DNA of 13,426 nucleotides from UBA9414 sp958446945. Its GTDB lineage: Bacteria; Bacillota; Clostridia; Lachnospirales; Lachnospiraceae. This document shows positions 1 to 5,846 of this stretch, piece after piece; the first letter of the stretch is position 1; every line of letters starts with the position of its first letter. A model generated the notes under the pieces. The model was given only the letters and a program-made list of their open reading frames with translations, had not been told where the DNA came from and searched no databases. The translations under genes were made by a program, and so were the position numbers. The stretch covers positions 1 to 13,426 of the forward strand of contig CAUCYJ010000054.1 of assembly GCA_958446945.1 (NCBI GenBank). The letters run 5' to 3'.

Positions 1-1579
1 TTGGCTCGAATTTAACTTTACAGTGTCCGTACTGTCCACGTCCACCTGACTGTTTTGCATATTTGCTGTCTACATCAACTGCTTTTGTGAATGATTCTTT
101 GTAAGCAACCTGCGGTGCACCTACGTTTGCCTCTACTTTGAATTCACGAAGAAGTCTGTCTACGATGATTTCAAGGTGAAGCTCACCCATACCAGCGATG
201 ATTGTCTGACCAGTTTCCTGATCTGTATGAGCACGGAATGTCGGGTCTTCTTCTGCAAGTTTTGCAAGAGATTCACCAAGTTTGCCCTGAGAAGCTTTTG
301 TCTTAGGCTCGATAGCCAGCTCGATAACTGGTTCCGGGAATTCCATAGACTCTAAGATTACCGGATGCTGCTCGTCACAGATTGTATCACCTGTTGTAGT
401 GAATTTGAATCCGATCGCTGCAGCGATATCTCCTGAGTAAACTTTATCAAGTTCCTGTCTCTTGTTAGCATGCATCTGAAGGATACGTCCAACACGCTCT
501 TTTTTGCCTTTTGTTGCATTTAATACATAAGAACCTGAGTTCAATGTACCAGAGTATACTCTGAAGTATGCCAGCTTACCAACGAATGGGTCTGTCATAA
601 TCTTGAATGCAAGAGCTGCGAAAGGTTCTTCATCAGAAGATTTTCTTTCAACTTCATTTCCGTCTTCATCAACACCTGTGATCGGCGGGATGTCTAACGG
701 AGATGGCATAAATTCGATTACAGCATCCAGAAGCTTCTGAACACCTTTGTTTCTGTAAGCTGTACCACAGCATACCGGAACACATGCACATGTACATGTT
801 CCTTTTCTTAAAGCTGCTTTCAGAGCATCTACTGAAGGTTCTTCACCTTCCAGATATTCCATCATTAAATCGTCGTCTAATTCGCAGATCTTCTCTACTA
901 ATTCTGTACGATATAATTCAGCATCTTCTTTCATATCTTCCGGAATATCAACGATAGAAATGTCATCACCCTTATCATCATTGTAGATGTAAGCTTTCAT
1001 TTCAAATAAGTCGACAATTCCCTGGAAAGAATCTTCTTTACCGATTGGAAGCTGAATGCAGATTGCATTCTTTCCTAATCTTGTTTTGATCTGTTCTACT
1101 GCGTTGTAGAAGTCAGCACCCAGGATGTCCATCTTGTTGATGAATGCCATACGAGGTACATTGTATGTGTCAGCCTGACGCCATACGTTTTCTGACTGCG
1201 GTTCTACACCACCTTTAGCACAGAATACACCTACAGCACCATCAAGTACACGAAGGGAACGCTCAACTTCTACTGTGAAGTCAACGTGACCTGGAGTATC
1301 AATGATATTGATACGGTGTTCTAATGCACCAGCTTTTGGCTTGCAGTTTTCCTGAAGTGTCCAGTGACATGTTGTAGCAGCAGAAGTAATTGTGATACCT
1401 CTTTCCTGCTCCTGCTCCATCCAGTCCATAGTTGCAGTACCTTCATGAGTGTCACCGATTTTATGGTTAACACCGGTATAGTAAAGAATACGCTCTGTTG
1501 TTGTTGTTTTACCAGCATCAATATGAGCCATAATACCGATATTTCTGGTTCTCTCTAATGGATATTCTCTTCCAGCCAA
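1..1579 (-). CDS. fusA: Elongation factor G, N-terminal 526 codons (3' end outside window)
   Basis: EF-G is the cytosolic GTPase that drives ribosomal translocation and, with RRF, ribosome recycling. My translation from TTG at 1579 begins MAGREYPLERTRNIGIMAHID. It shows the G1 loop AHIDAGKTT (residues 18-26), G3 DTPGH (94-98) and G4 NKMD (148-151), followed by domains II and III. The start of domain IV (SGGRGQYGH) lies near the left edge. EF-G is usually about 690-705 residues, so roughly a quarter is missing at the C-terminus only because the window ends. The TTG start is chosen because AGGAGG at 1588-1593 sits 8 nt upstream and the family N-terminus begins there. It is the third gene of the str operon, 102 bp after rpsG. 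An oddity is a cysteine cluster late in the G domain (C262, C264, C266, C270, C271). Identification is near certain. Confidence 0.98.
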   Translation of the reverse strand, partial: MAGREYPLERTRNIGIMAHIDAGKTTTTERILYYTGVNHKIGDTHEGTATMDWMEQEQERGITITSAATTCHWTLQENCKPKAGALEHRINIIDTPGHVDFTVEVERSLRVLDGAVGVFCAKGGVEPQSENVWRQADTYNVPRMAFINKMDILGADFYNAVEQIKTRLGKNAICIQLPIGKEDSFQGIVDLFEMKAYIYNDDKGDDISIVDIPEDMKEDAELYRTELVEKICELDDDLMMEYLEGEEPSVDALKAALRKGTCTCACVPVCCGTAYRNKGVQKLLDAVIEFMPSPLDIPPITGVDEDGNEVERKSSDEEPFAALAFKIMTDPFVGKLAYFRVYSGTLNSGSYVLNATKGKKERVGRILQMHANKRQELDKVYSGDIAAAIGFKFTTTGDTICDEQHPVILESMEFPEPVIELAIEPKTKASQGKLGESLAKLAEEDPTFRAHTDQETGQTIIAGMGELHLEIIVDRLLREFKVEANVGAPQVAYKESFTKAVDVDSKYAKQSGGRGQYGHCKVKFEP

Positions 1580-1587
1580 GGTTTTTT

Positions 1588-1593
1588 CCTCCT
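1588..1593 (-). promoter_or_regulatory. Ribosome-binding site fixing the TTG start of fusA
   Basis: The minus strand reads AGGAGG here, 8 nt before the TTG at 1579-1577. No in-frame ATG fits the EF-G N-terminus: the first in-frame ATG is codon 17, inside the strand leading to the G1 loop. The site therefore decides a non-AUG start. Confidence 0.85.
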
Positions 1594-1606
1594 ATAATCG
1601 ATACGT

Positions 1607-1637
1607 CTCTATATGAGTATTTCCCTCTGATATAGAG
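1607..1637 (-). other. Stem-loop in rpsG-fusA spacer, fusA-proximal
   Basis: CTCTATAT (1607-1614) and ATATAGAG (1630-1637) are perfect 8-bp complements separated by 15 bases. In the mRNA the stem ends 13 nt upstream of the fusA Shine-Dalgarno sequence. It is AU-rich and so only moderately stable. It directly follows the stronger hairpin at 1639-1667, with one base between. A regulatory or mRNA-stability role is inference. Confidence 0.45.
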
Positions 1638-1638
1638 T

Positions 1639-1667
1639 AATTCCACGGCTGCACGCAGCCGGGAATT
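1639..1667 (-). other. Strong GC-rich hairpin between rpsG and fusA
   Basis: AATTCC (1639-1644) pairs with GGAATT (1662-1667), and CGGCTGC (1646-1652) pairs with GCAGCCG (1655-1661). A single bulged base at 1645 interrupts the two helices, giving about 13 bp in total. On the transcribed strand the stem is followed by TACTC, not a U-run, so it does not look like an intrinsic terminator. It lies 14 nt after the rpsG stop codon. Plausible roles are an RNase barrier, a processing site or a control element tuning fusA; none is shown by the sequence. Confidence 0.6.
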
Positions 1668-1681
1668 CTGTAACACAAAAT

Positions 1682-2152
1682 TTAGAAACGGTAATGAGCA
1701 AATGCTTTGTTTGCTTCTGCCATTTTGTGCATGTCTTCTTTTTTCTTTACAGATGCACCTGTGTTGTTAGCTGCATCCAGGATTTCGTTTGCTAATCTTT
1801 CTTCCATTGTCTTTTCGCCTCTTTTGCGAGAATACAATGTGATCCAACGAAGAGCTAAAGCCTGTCTTCTGTCAGCGCGTACTTCGATCGGTACCTGATA
1901 AGTAGCACCACCAATACGTCTTGCCTTTACTTCAAGAACTGGCATGATATTGTTCATAGCCTCTTCAAATACTTCGATAGCTGGCTTATCAGCTTTTGCT
2001 TCTACTCTTTCAAATGCACCGTATACGATTTTCTGAGCTACGCCCTTCTTACCGTCTAACATGATGTTATTGATAAGCTTTGTAACCACTTTGTTGTTGT
2101 ATAACGGATCTGCTAATACGTCTCTTTTCTGAGTATGTCCTTTACGTGGCAC
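1682..2152 (-). CDS. rpsG: 30S ribosomal protein S7
   Basis: S7 nucleates assembly of the 3' major domain (head) of 16S rRNA and contacts the E-site tRNA. In E. coli it also represses its own operon. The protein begins VPRKGHTQKRDVLADPLYNN and ends AEANKAFAHYRF. From the GTG at 2152 it is 156 residues, the usual bacterial S7 length. An in-frame ATG further upstream would add 13 residues (MGNSGIMFKEGRT) absent from the family. That extension is really the leader, since it encodes the Shine-Dalgarno AAGGAGG at 2161-2167, 8 nt before the GTG. The gene is second in the str operon, 222 bp after rpsL and 102 bp before fusA. Both spacers are structured. Confidence 0.98.
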   Translation of the reverse strand: MPRKGHTQKRDVLADPLYNNKVVTKLINNIMLDGKKGVAQKIVYGAFERVEAKADKPAIEVFEEAMNNIMPVLEVKARRIGGATYQVPIEVRADRRQALALRWITLYSRKRGEKTMEERLANEILDAANNTGASVKKKEDMHKMAEANKAFAHYRF

Positions 2153-2374
2153 GGTTCTTCCCTCCTTAAACATTATTCCGCTATTTCCCATTCAGAAATG
2201 CGATCTGATTAATTCATCGGTACTCACATGTGTCTTTCTAATGATAATGTGTTCGTGCGGGACTTTATCTATCCCGCCAGCCTTACGGCAGGCGTCAACC
2301 CGCAACCTACAGGAATCATAGTTCTGTTTGTGATACGATTCTGTCTTAATTTGTTACCGAAAATCAGTGATTTT
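2153..2374 (-). other. Structured rpsL-rpsG spacer, candidate S7 control region
   Basis: This 222-bp spacer contains no credible gene. On the mRNA strand it holds three perfect stem-loops. GAAAATC/GATTTTC (2359-2375, loop of 3) starts at the rpsL stop codon. CGCC-A-GCC/GGC-A-GGCG (2275-2294) has a 4-base loop and one A-A mismatch. GCGGGA/TCCCGC (2257-2277) has a 9-base loop. The last two share bases 2275-2277, so they compete. In E. coli S7 binds the rpsL-rpsG intercistronic RNA to repress translation (known). That this spacer does the same is inference from position and structure only. Confidence 0.4.
2161..2167 (-). promoter_or_regulatory. Ribosome-binding site fixing the GTG start of rpsG
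   Basis: The minus strand reads AAGGAGG, 8 nt before the GTG at 2152-2150. It excludes the longer ATG-initiated reading at 2191, in which this motif would be coding sequence. Confidence 0.85.
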
Positions 2375-2797
2375 CTATTTCTTAGCGTCTTTCGGTCTCT
2401 TAGCACCGTATTTGGAACGAGCCTGTCTTCTCTTAGCAACACCTGCTGTATCAAGTGTTCCACGAACGATGTGGTATCTTGTACCTGGTAAGTCTTTAAC
2501 CCTTCCACCACGGATAAGAACAACGCTATGTTCCTGAAGGTTATGTCCTTCACCCGGGATGTAACTTGTTACTTCGATTCCGTTAGACAGACGAACTCTG
2601 GCGATCTTTCTAAGAGCTGAGTTAGGCTTCTTAGGTGTAGCTGTTTTAACTGCTGTACATACACCTCTCTTCTGTGGTGATGATGTGTCAGTTGATTTCT
2701 TCTTCAGGGAGTTGTATCCTTTCTGAAGTGCCGGAGCTGTAGATTTCTTAACTGCTGTCTGACGTCCTTTTCTTACTAACTGGTTAAATGTTGGCAT
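2375..2797 (-). CDS. rpsL: 30S ribosomal protein S12
   Basis: S12 lies at the 30S decoding centre and governs translational accuracy. The 140-residue product starts MPTFNQLVRKGRQTAVKKS and includes the Gram-positive insertion before PQKRGVC that E. coli S12 lacks. The conserved loop TPKKPNSALRK is at residues 54-64 and GGRVKDLPG at 97-105. The lysines equivalent to E. coli K43 and K88 (K56 and K101) are both present, so no classic streptomycin-resistance substitution is seen. Asp102 is the position methylthiolated in many bacteria. I chose ATG 2797 over GTG 2806 because that GTG lies inside the Shine-Dalgarno AGGAGGTG (2804-2811). It is the first gene of the str operon, behind its own promoter. 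Confidence 0.98.
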   Translation of the reverse strand: MPTFNQLVRKGRQTAVKKSTAPALQKGYNSLKKKSTDTSSPQKRGVCTAVKTATPKKPNSALRKIARVRLSNGIEVTSYIPGEGHNLQEHSVVLIRGGRVKDLPGTRYHIVRGTLDTAGVAKRRQARSKYGAKRPKDAKK

Positions 2798-2803
2798 TCT
2801 TTT

Positions 2804-2811
2804 CACCTCCT
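2804..2811 (-). promoter_or_regulatory. Ribosome-binding site of rpsL
   Basis: The minus strand reads AGGAGGTG, a near-perfect anti-Shine-Dalgarno match. Its AGGAGG core ends 8 nt before ATG 2797. It contains a GTG in frame with rpsL that would be a false start. Confidence 0.85.
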
Positions 2812-2834
2812 ATGGTTCTTCTGTTGGTTGCCTG

Positions 2835-2851
2835 GCAAAATCTAATTTTGC
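2835..2851 (-). other. Stem-loop in the rpsL leader
   Basis: GCAAAAT (2835-2841) and ATTTTGC (2845-2851) form a perfect 7-bp stem with a 3-base loop, about 40 nt upstream of the rpsL start codon in a leader of roughly 90 nt. No U-run follows it on the transcribed strand, so it is not an obvious attenuator. Function unknown. Confidence 0.35.
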
Positions 2852-2895
2852 TTCGCACACAAAAATGACGCAACATTCCTGTGCACGCTTTTCTT

Positions 2896-2924
2896 ATTGT
2901 AGTATGGTTTTCCCAAACTGTCAA
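2896..2924 (-). promoter_or_regulatory. Sigma-A-type promoter of the str operon (rpsL-rpsG-fusA)
   Basis: On the minus strand a perfect -35 TTGACA (2919-2924) is followed by exactly 17 bp and a -10 TACAAT (2896-2901, one mismatch to TATAAT). Transcription would begin near 2889, leaving a leader of about 90 nt before rpsL. The strength fits ribosomal genes. The promoter lies just downstream of the opp operon hairpin at 2965-2999, so the two units can be expressed separately. Confidence 0.85.
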
Positions 2925-2964
2925 GTGGGGAAAATCACTTTTTTTCTCAATATTTTCGGACAAA

Positions 2965-2999
2965 TTTAGCCATATAGCTCAATTCGCTACATGGCTAAA
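2965..2999 (-). terminator. Long hairpin after oppF, probable terminator of the opp operon
   Basis: TTTAGCCAT (2965-2973) pairs perfectly with ATGGCTAAA (2991-2999), and ATAGC/GCTAC (2974-2978/2986-2990) extends the stem with one wobble to 14 bp around a 7-base loop. It sits 14 nt after the oppF stop codon and before the str promoter. The U-run on the transcribed strand is weak (TTTG), so termination may be incomplete and some readthrough into rpsL is possible. Confidence 0.6.
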
Positions 3000-3013
3000 C
3001 ATCCATTTCTTGT

Positions 3014-3994
3014 CTATGAAATTTTCTCCGCCAGATGACAGGCAACAAAATGACCTTTTTCAATTTCACGCAGCTTTGGACACACTTCCCGGCATTGATC
3101 TGTCGCATACGGACAGCGCGGTGAAAAATGACAGCCTTCCGGAACATTCATCGGACTTGGCAACTCTACTTTTAATTTAATCCGCTCTCTTTTCTTCGCC
3201 TTTCGTGGATCTGCTACCGGAATTGCTGACAACAATGCCTGTGTATACGGATGAAGCGGATTGTCATAAAGCTCATTACTTGTCGTTACTTCCACAAGAT
3301 TTCCAAGATACATGACACCAATACGTGTACTAATATATCGTACCATAGATAAATCATGTGCTGCAAACAGATATGTCAGCCCAAATTCGTTTTGGAGATC
3401 TTCCAGCATATTTACAACCTGTGCCTGAATAGAAACATCAAGCGCTGCAATCGGTTCATCACACATAATGAATTCCGGATTCACGGTCAATGCTCTCGCA
3501 ATTCCAATCCTCTGACGTTGCCCGCCGGAAAATTCATACGGGAATTTAATAAGATCATCTGTCTTCATTCCCACTTTATTCAACAGATATTCCATTCGCT
3601 CTTTTCGTTCTGCTTCTGGCATTCCAATCTGTTTCAAAGGTTCATTTAAAATTTCTTCTACATTCCAGAATGGATTCAGTGCAGAATACGGATCCTGAAA
3701 AATAATCTGCATTTTGTTCTGAAATTCCTTCATTTCAGACGGTTTTGCATTTGTAATATCTTTTCCTTTATAGCTAAGCTTTCCTCCGGTAACATCATAC
3801 ATACGGATCAATGTTCGTCCAAGCGTAGATTTACCACAACCGGATTCACCAACAAGACCAAACGTTTCTCCTTTATAAATATCAAGGTTAACACCGTCTA
3901 CCGCCTTTACATACTGCGTCTTTCCCCCAAGCAGCTTTTTGACAGGAAAGTATTTTTTTAAATCTTCTGCTGATATCAAAATTTCCTGATTCAT
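3014..3994 (-). CDS. oppF: Oligopeptide/dipeptide ABC transporter ATP-binding protein, OppF/DppF type
   Basis: This is one of the two ATPases that power the peptide importer at the inner face of the membrane. From ATG 3994 it is 326 residues. It has Walker A GESGCGKS (49-56), the OppF-typical Q-loop region FQDPYSALNP (99-108), signature FSGGQRQR (155-162), Walker B FIMCDE (175-180) and H-loop His213. The C-terminal oligopeptide-transporter extension carries cysteines 288, 294, 301 and 319 plus C305. I prefer ATG 3994 over the upstream start at 4030 because AGGAGG (4002-4007) lies 7 nt before it and the upstream 12 residues have no family counterpart. It is the last gene of the operon; oppD's stop codon overlaps its ribosome-binding site. 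The substrate could be peptides or another Opp/Dpp/Nik ligand. Confidence 0.93.
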   Translation of the reverse strand: MNQEILISAEDLKKYFPVKKLLGGKTQYVKAVDGVNLDIYKGETFGLVGESGCGKSTLGRTLIRMYDVTGGKLSYKGKDITNAKPSEMKEFQNKMQIIFQDPYSALNPFWNVEEILNEPLKQIGMPEAERKERMEYLLNKVGMKTDDLIKFPYEFSGGQRQRIGIARALTVNPEFIMCDEPIAALDVSIQAQVVNMLEDLQNEFGLTYLFAAHDLSMVRYISTRIGVMYLGNLVEVTTSNELYDNPLHPYTQALLSAIPVADPRKAKKRERIKLKVELPSPMNVPEGCHFSPRCPYATDQCREVCPKLREIEKGHFVACHLAEKIS

Positions 3995-4005
3995 TGTCCG
4001 TCCTC

Positions 4006-4980
4006 CTATTCCTGTCCGTTCAGGAAACACATTGCGCGGTGTGTTTCACTAAATTGTTTGTATTCCGGCATGGCTGTCTGACATCTTTCGGTTGCAAATT
4101 CGCATCGCTCCGCAAACGGGCATCCCTTTGGAGGATTTACAAGTGATGGTGGCAATCCATCAATTGACTGCAGCCGTTCTCCCTCTTTCAGATCAAGTGA
4201 CGGAATTGCACGAAGCAGCGCTTTTGTATATGGATGTTTTGGGTCATAGAAAATCTCTTCTGCCGTTCCCGCCTCCATAATCAGCCCTCCATACATAATT
4301 GCAATCTTACTGCAAACCGTTGCCACAACGCCCATATCATGTGTAATCAAAACGATAGATGTATGATATTCTCCTTCCAGTTCTTTTAGCAAATCAAGAA
4401 TCTGAGCCTGAATCGTTACATCCAACGCTGTTGTAGGCTCATCAGCAATCAGGAGTTTCGGCTCACATGCCAGCGCCATAGCAATCAGCACTCTCTGTCT
4501 CATACCACCTGAGAACTCATGCGGATACTGTTTTACACGCTGTTCCGGAGTTGGGATTCCAACCTTATCCAGCATTTCTACTGCTTTTTTCTTTGCCTCA
4601 GCCTTACTGCAGTTACTATGTCTAAGAATGACTTCTTCCAGCTGTTTACCAACTTTCACAAGCGGATTCAGTGCGGTCATTGGATCCTGGAAAATCATTG
4701 TCATATCTTTCCCTCTCATTTTGCGGTATTCATCTTCATTCAACTTTGAGAGGTCTACTCCATTTAACATCAGACTGTCACTGGAAATTTCAGCATTCTC
4801 CGGCAGAATGCCAAGTACTGCTTTCATTGTAACAGATTTCCCGCTTCCGGATTCTCCTACTAAACCGACAATCTCTCCTTCTCCTACGGAAAAACTCACG
4901 CCGCGGACTGCCTGCACTTCCTGTCCTCTGCTCTTAAAAACCGTTTTTAAATTATTGATTTCTAACACATTTTTACTCAT
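4006..4980 (-). CDS. oppD: Oligopeptide/dipeptide ABC transporter ATP-binding protein, OppD/DppD type
   Basis: This is the second ATPase of the importer, forming a heterodimer with OppF. From ATG 4980 it is 324 residues. It has Walker A GESGSGKS (42-49), Q-loop FQDPMTALNP (97-106), signature FSGGMRQR (156-163), Walker B LLIADE (176-181) and H-loop His214. Its C-terminal extension has cysteines 287, 293, 300 and 318 in a CX5CX6CX17C pattern, resembling the motif that binds an iron-sulfur cluster in mycobacterial OppD. A GTG at 4989 would add three residues but falls inside the Shine-Dalgarno AGGTGAG (4985-4991), so ATG 4980 is preferred. That start overlaps the oppC stop by 8 bp, which suggests translational coupling. 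Assignment to the Opp/Dpp family is firm; the ligand is not known. Confidence 0.93.
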   Translation of the reverse strand: MSKNVLEINNLKTVFKSRGQEVQAVRGVSFSVGEGEIVGLVGESGSGKSVTMKAVLGILPENAEISSDSLMLNGVDLSKLNEDEYRKMRGKDMTMIFQDPMTALNPLVKVGKQLEEVILRHSNCSKAEAKKKAVEMLDKVGIPTPEQRVKQYPHEFSGGMRQRVLIAMALACEPKLLIADEPTTALDVTIQAQILDLLKELEGEYHTSIVLITHDMGVVATVCSKIAIMYGGLIMEAGTAEEIFYDPKHPYTKALLRAIPSLDLKEGERLQSIDGLPPSLVNPPKGCPFAERCEFATERCQTAMPEYKQFSETHRAMCFLNGQE

Positions 4981-5833
4981 TTTTCTCACCTGCCGTTATC
5001 TTCGGTTCTACAAATACTCTTAGTACATCTCCAAGCTTATTGAAAGAATATACTGTCAAAATAATCAGCACACCTGGAAGAATTGCCATATACGGTGCCT
5101 TCTGAAGATACTGCTGAGAACTCTGCAGGAGGCTTCCCCAGCTTGACATTGGAGCCGCAACACCAAGTCCCAGGAAGCTCAATGAACTTTCTACCATGAT
5201 TGCACTTGCTATTGCTGCTGTCGCCGCTGTAATAATTGTAGGAAATACAGAAGAGAGCACATGTTTAACCATGATTTCAACTGCATTAACCCCAATAAAT
5301 TTAGAATATTGCACATATTCTCTTTCCTTCGCTGAAAGCACTTCTGAACGCACAAGTCTCGCAATCTCCATCCAGCTGAACAGACCGATTACAATAATGA
5401 TAGAAACAATTCCCCGTTTAAACAGCAATCCTACTACAGTAACCATAATAATCCACGGAATAGATGAAAATACATCAACAATTCTCATAAGGATATTATC
5501 TACTATACCTCCAAAATATCCGGCTGACATCCCAACTGCAATCCCAATGAGAATAGACGTCAACATTGCAAGTACTCCTACTACAAGAGAAACTCTTCCG
5601 CCGTATAATACACGCATCAGATAGTCTCGTCCCATTTCATCTGTTCCAAACCAATGCTCTGATGATGGCGGCTGAAGTTTATGCACTACATCTATAGCAT
5701 CCGGATCAATATTGATAAACACAACAAAAATGCTGACAAGAATGATCACCACAAGATATATCGCTGCGAAAATAGCCTGTTTATTATTTTTAAATTCATA
5801 TTTGACATTTTCCAGTCTTCTATTTTTCTTCAT
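4973..5833 (-). CDS. oppC: Oligopeptide/dipeptide ABC transporter permease, OppC/DppC type
   Basis: This is the second integral-membrane subunit of the importer, 286 residues. A basic N-terminus (MKKNRRLENVKYEFKNN) precedes the first membrane span (about 20-40). The family motif HWFGTDEMGRDYLMRVLYGG (60-79) follows, then about five more spans. The cytoplasmic coupling segment EYVQYSKFIGVNA (172-184) is where the EAA loop contacts the ATPases; here the canonical EAA residues are replaced although the glycine remains. ESSLSFLGLGVAAPMSSWG (215-233) is a strong OppC/DppC signature. The gene starts 13 bp after the oppB stop with GGGAG as Shine-Dalgarno (5840-5844), and its end overlaps oppD. Length is normal for the family. 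Confidence 0.93.
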   Translation of the reverse strand: MKKNRRLENVKYEFKNNKQAIFAAIYLVVIILVSIFVVFINIDPDAIDVVHKLQPPSSEHWFGTDEMGRDYLMRVLYGGRVSLVVGVLAMLTSILIGIAVGMSAGYFGGIVDNILMRIVDVFSSIPWIIMVTVVGLLFKRGIVSIIIVIGLFSWMEIARLVRSEVLSAKEREYVQYSKFIGVNAVEIMVKHVLSSVFPTIITAATAAIASAIMVESSLSFLGLGVAAPMSSWGSLLQSSQQYLQKAPYMAILPGVLIILTVYSFNKLGDVLRVFVEPKITAGEKNE

Positions 5834-5846
5834 ACTCTTCTCCCAC

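Noticed and set aside
2251..2268. Short resemblance of the rpsL-rpsG spacer (minus strand AAGTCCCGCACGA) to the 16S rRNA stretch AAGTCCCGCAACGA
   Set aside because: About 13 bases with one gap is too short to be meaningful, and that 16S region is not part of the known S7 binding site. I treat it as chance.
2228..2491. Plus-strand open frame of 87 codons across the rpsG-rpsL spacer into rpsL
   Set aside because: Its second half is antisense to the rpsL C-terminus, it has no Shine-Dalgarno sequence, and the protein resembles no family. It is a shadow.
2375..2797. Streptomycin-resistance allele of rpsL
   Set aside because: Both lysines at the classic resistance positions (K56 and K101 here) and the PNS motif are wild type.
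2835..2851. rpsL leader hairpin as a transcription attenuator
   Set aside because: The stem is AU-rich, only 7 bp, and no U-run follows, so it is listed only as a stem-loop.
5196..5624. Plus-strand open frame of 142 codons inside oppC
   Set aside because: It is antisense to a conserved permease, threonine- and isoleucine-rich with no domain, and has no ribosome-binding site.
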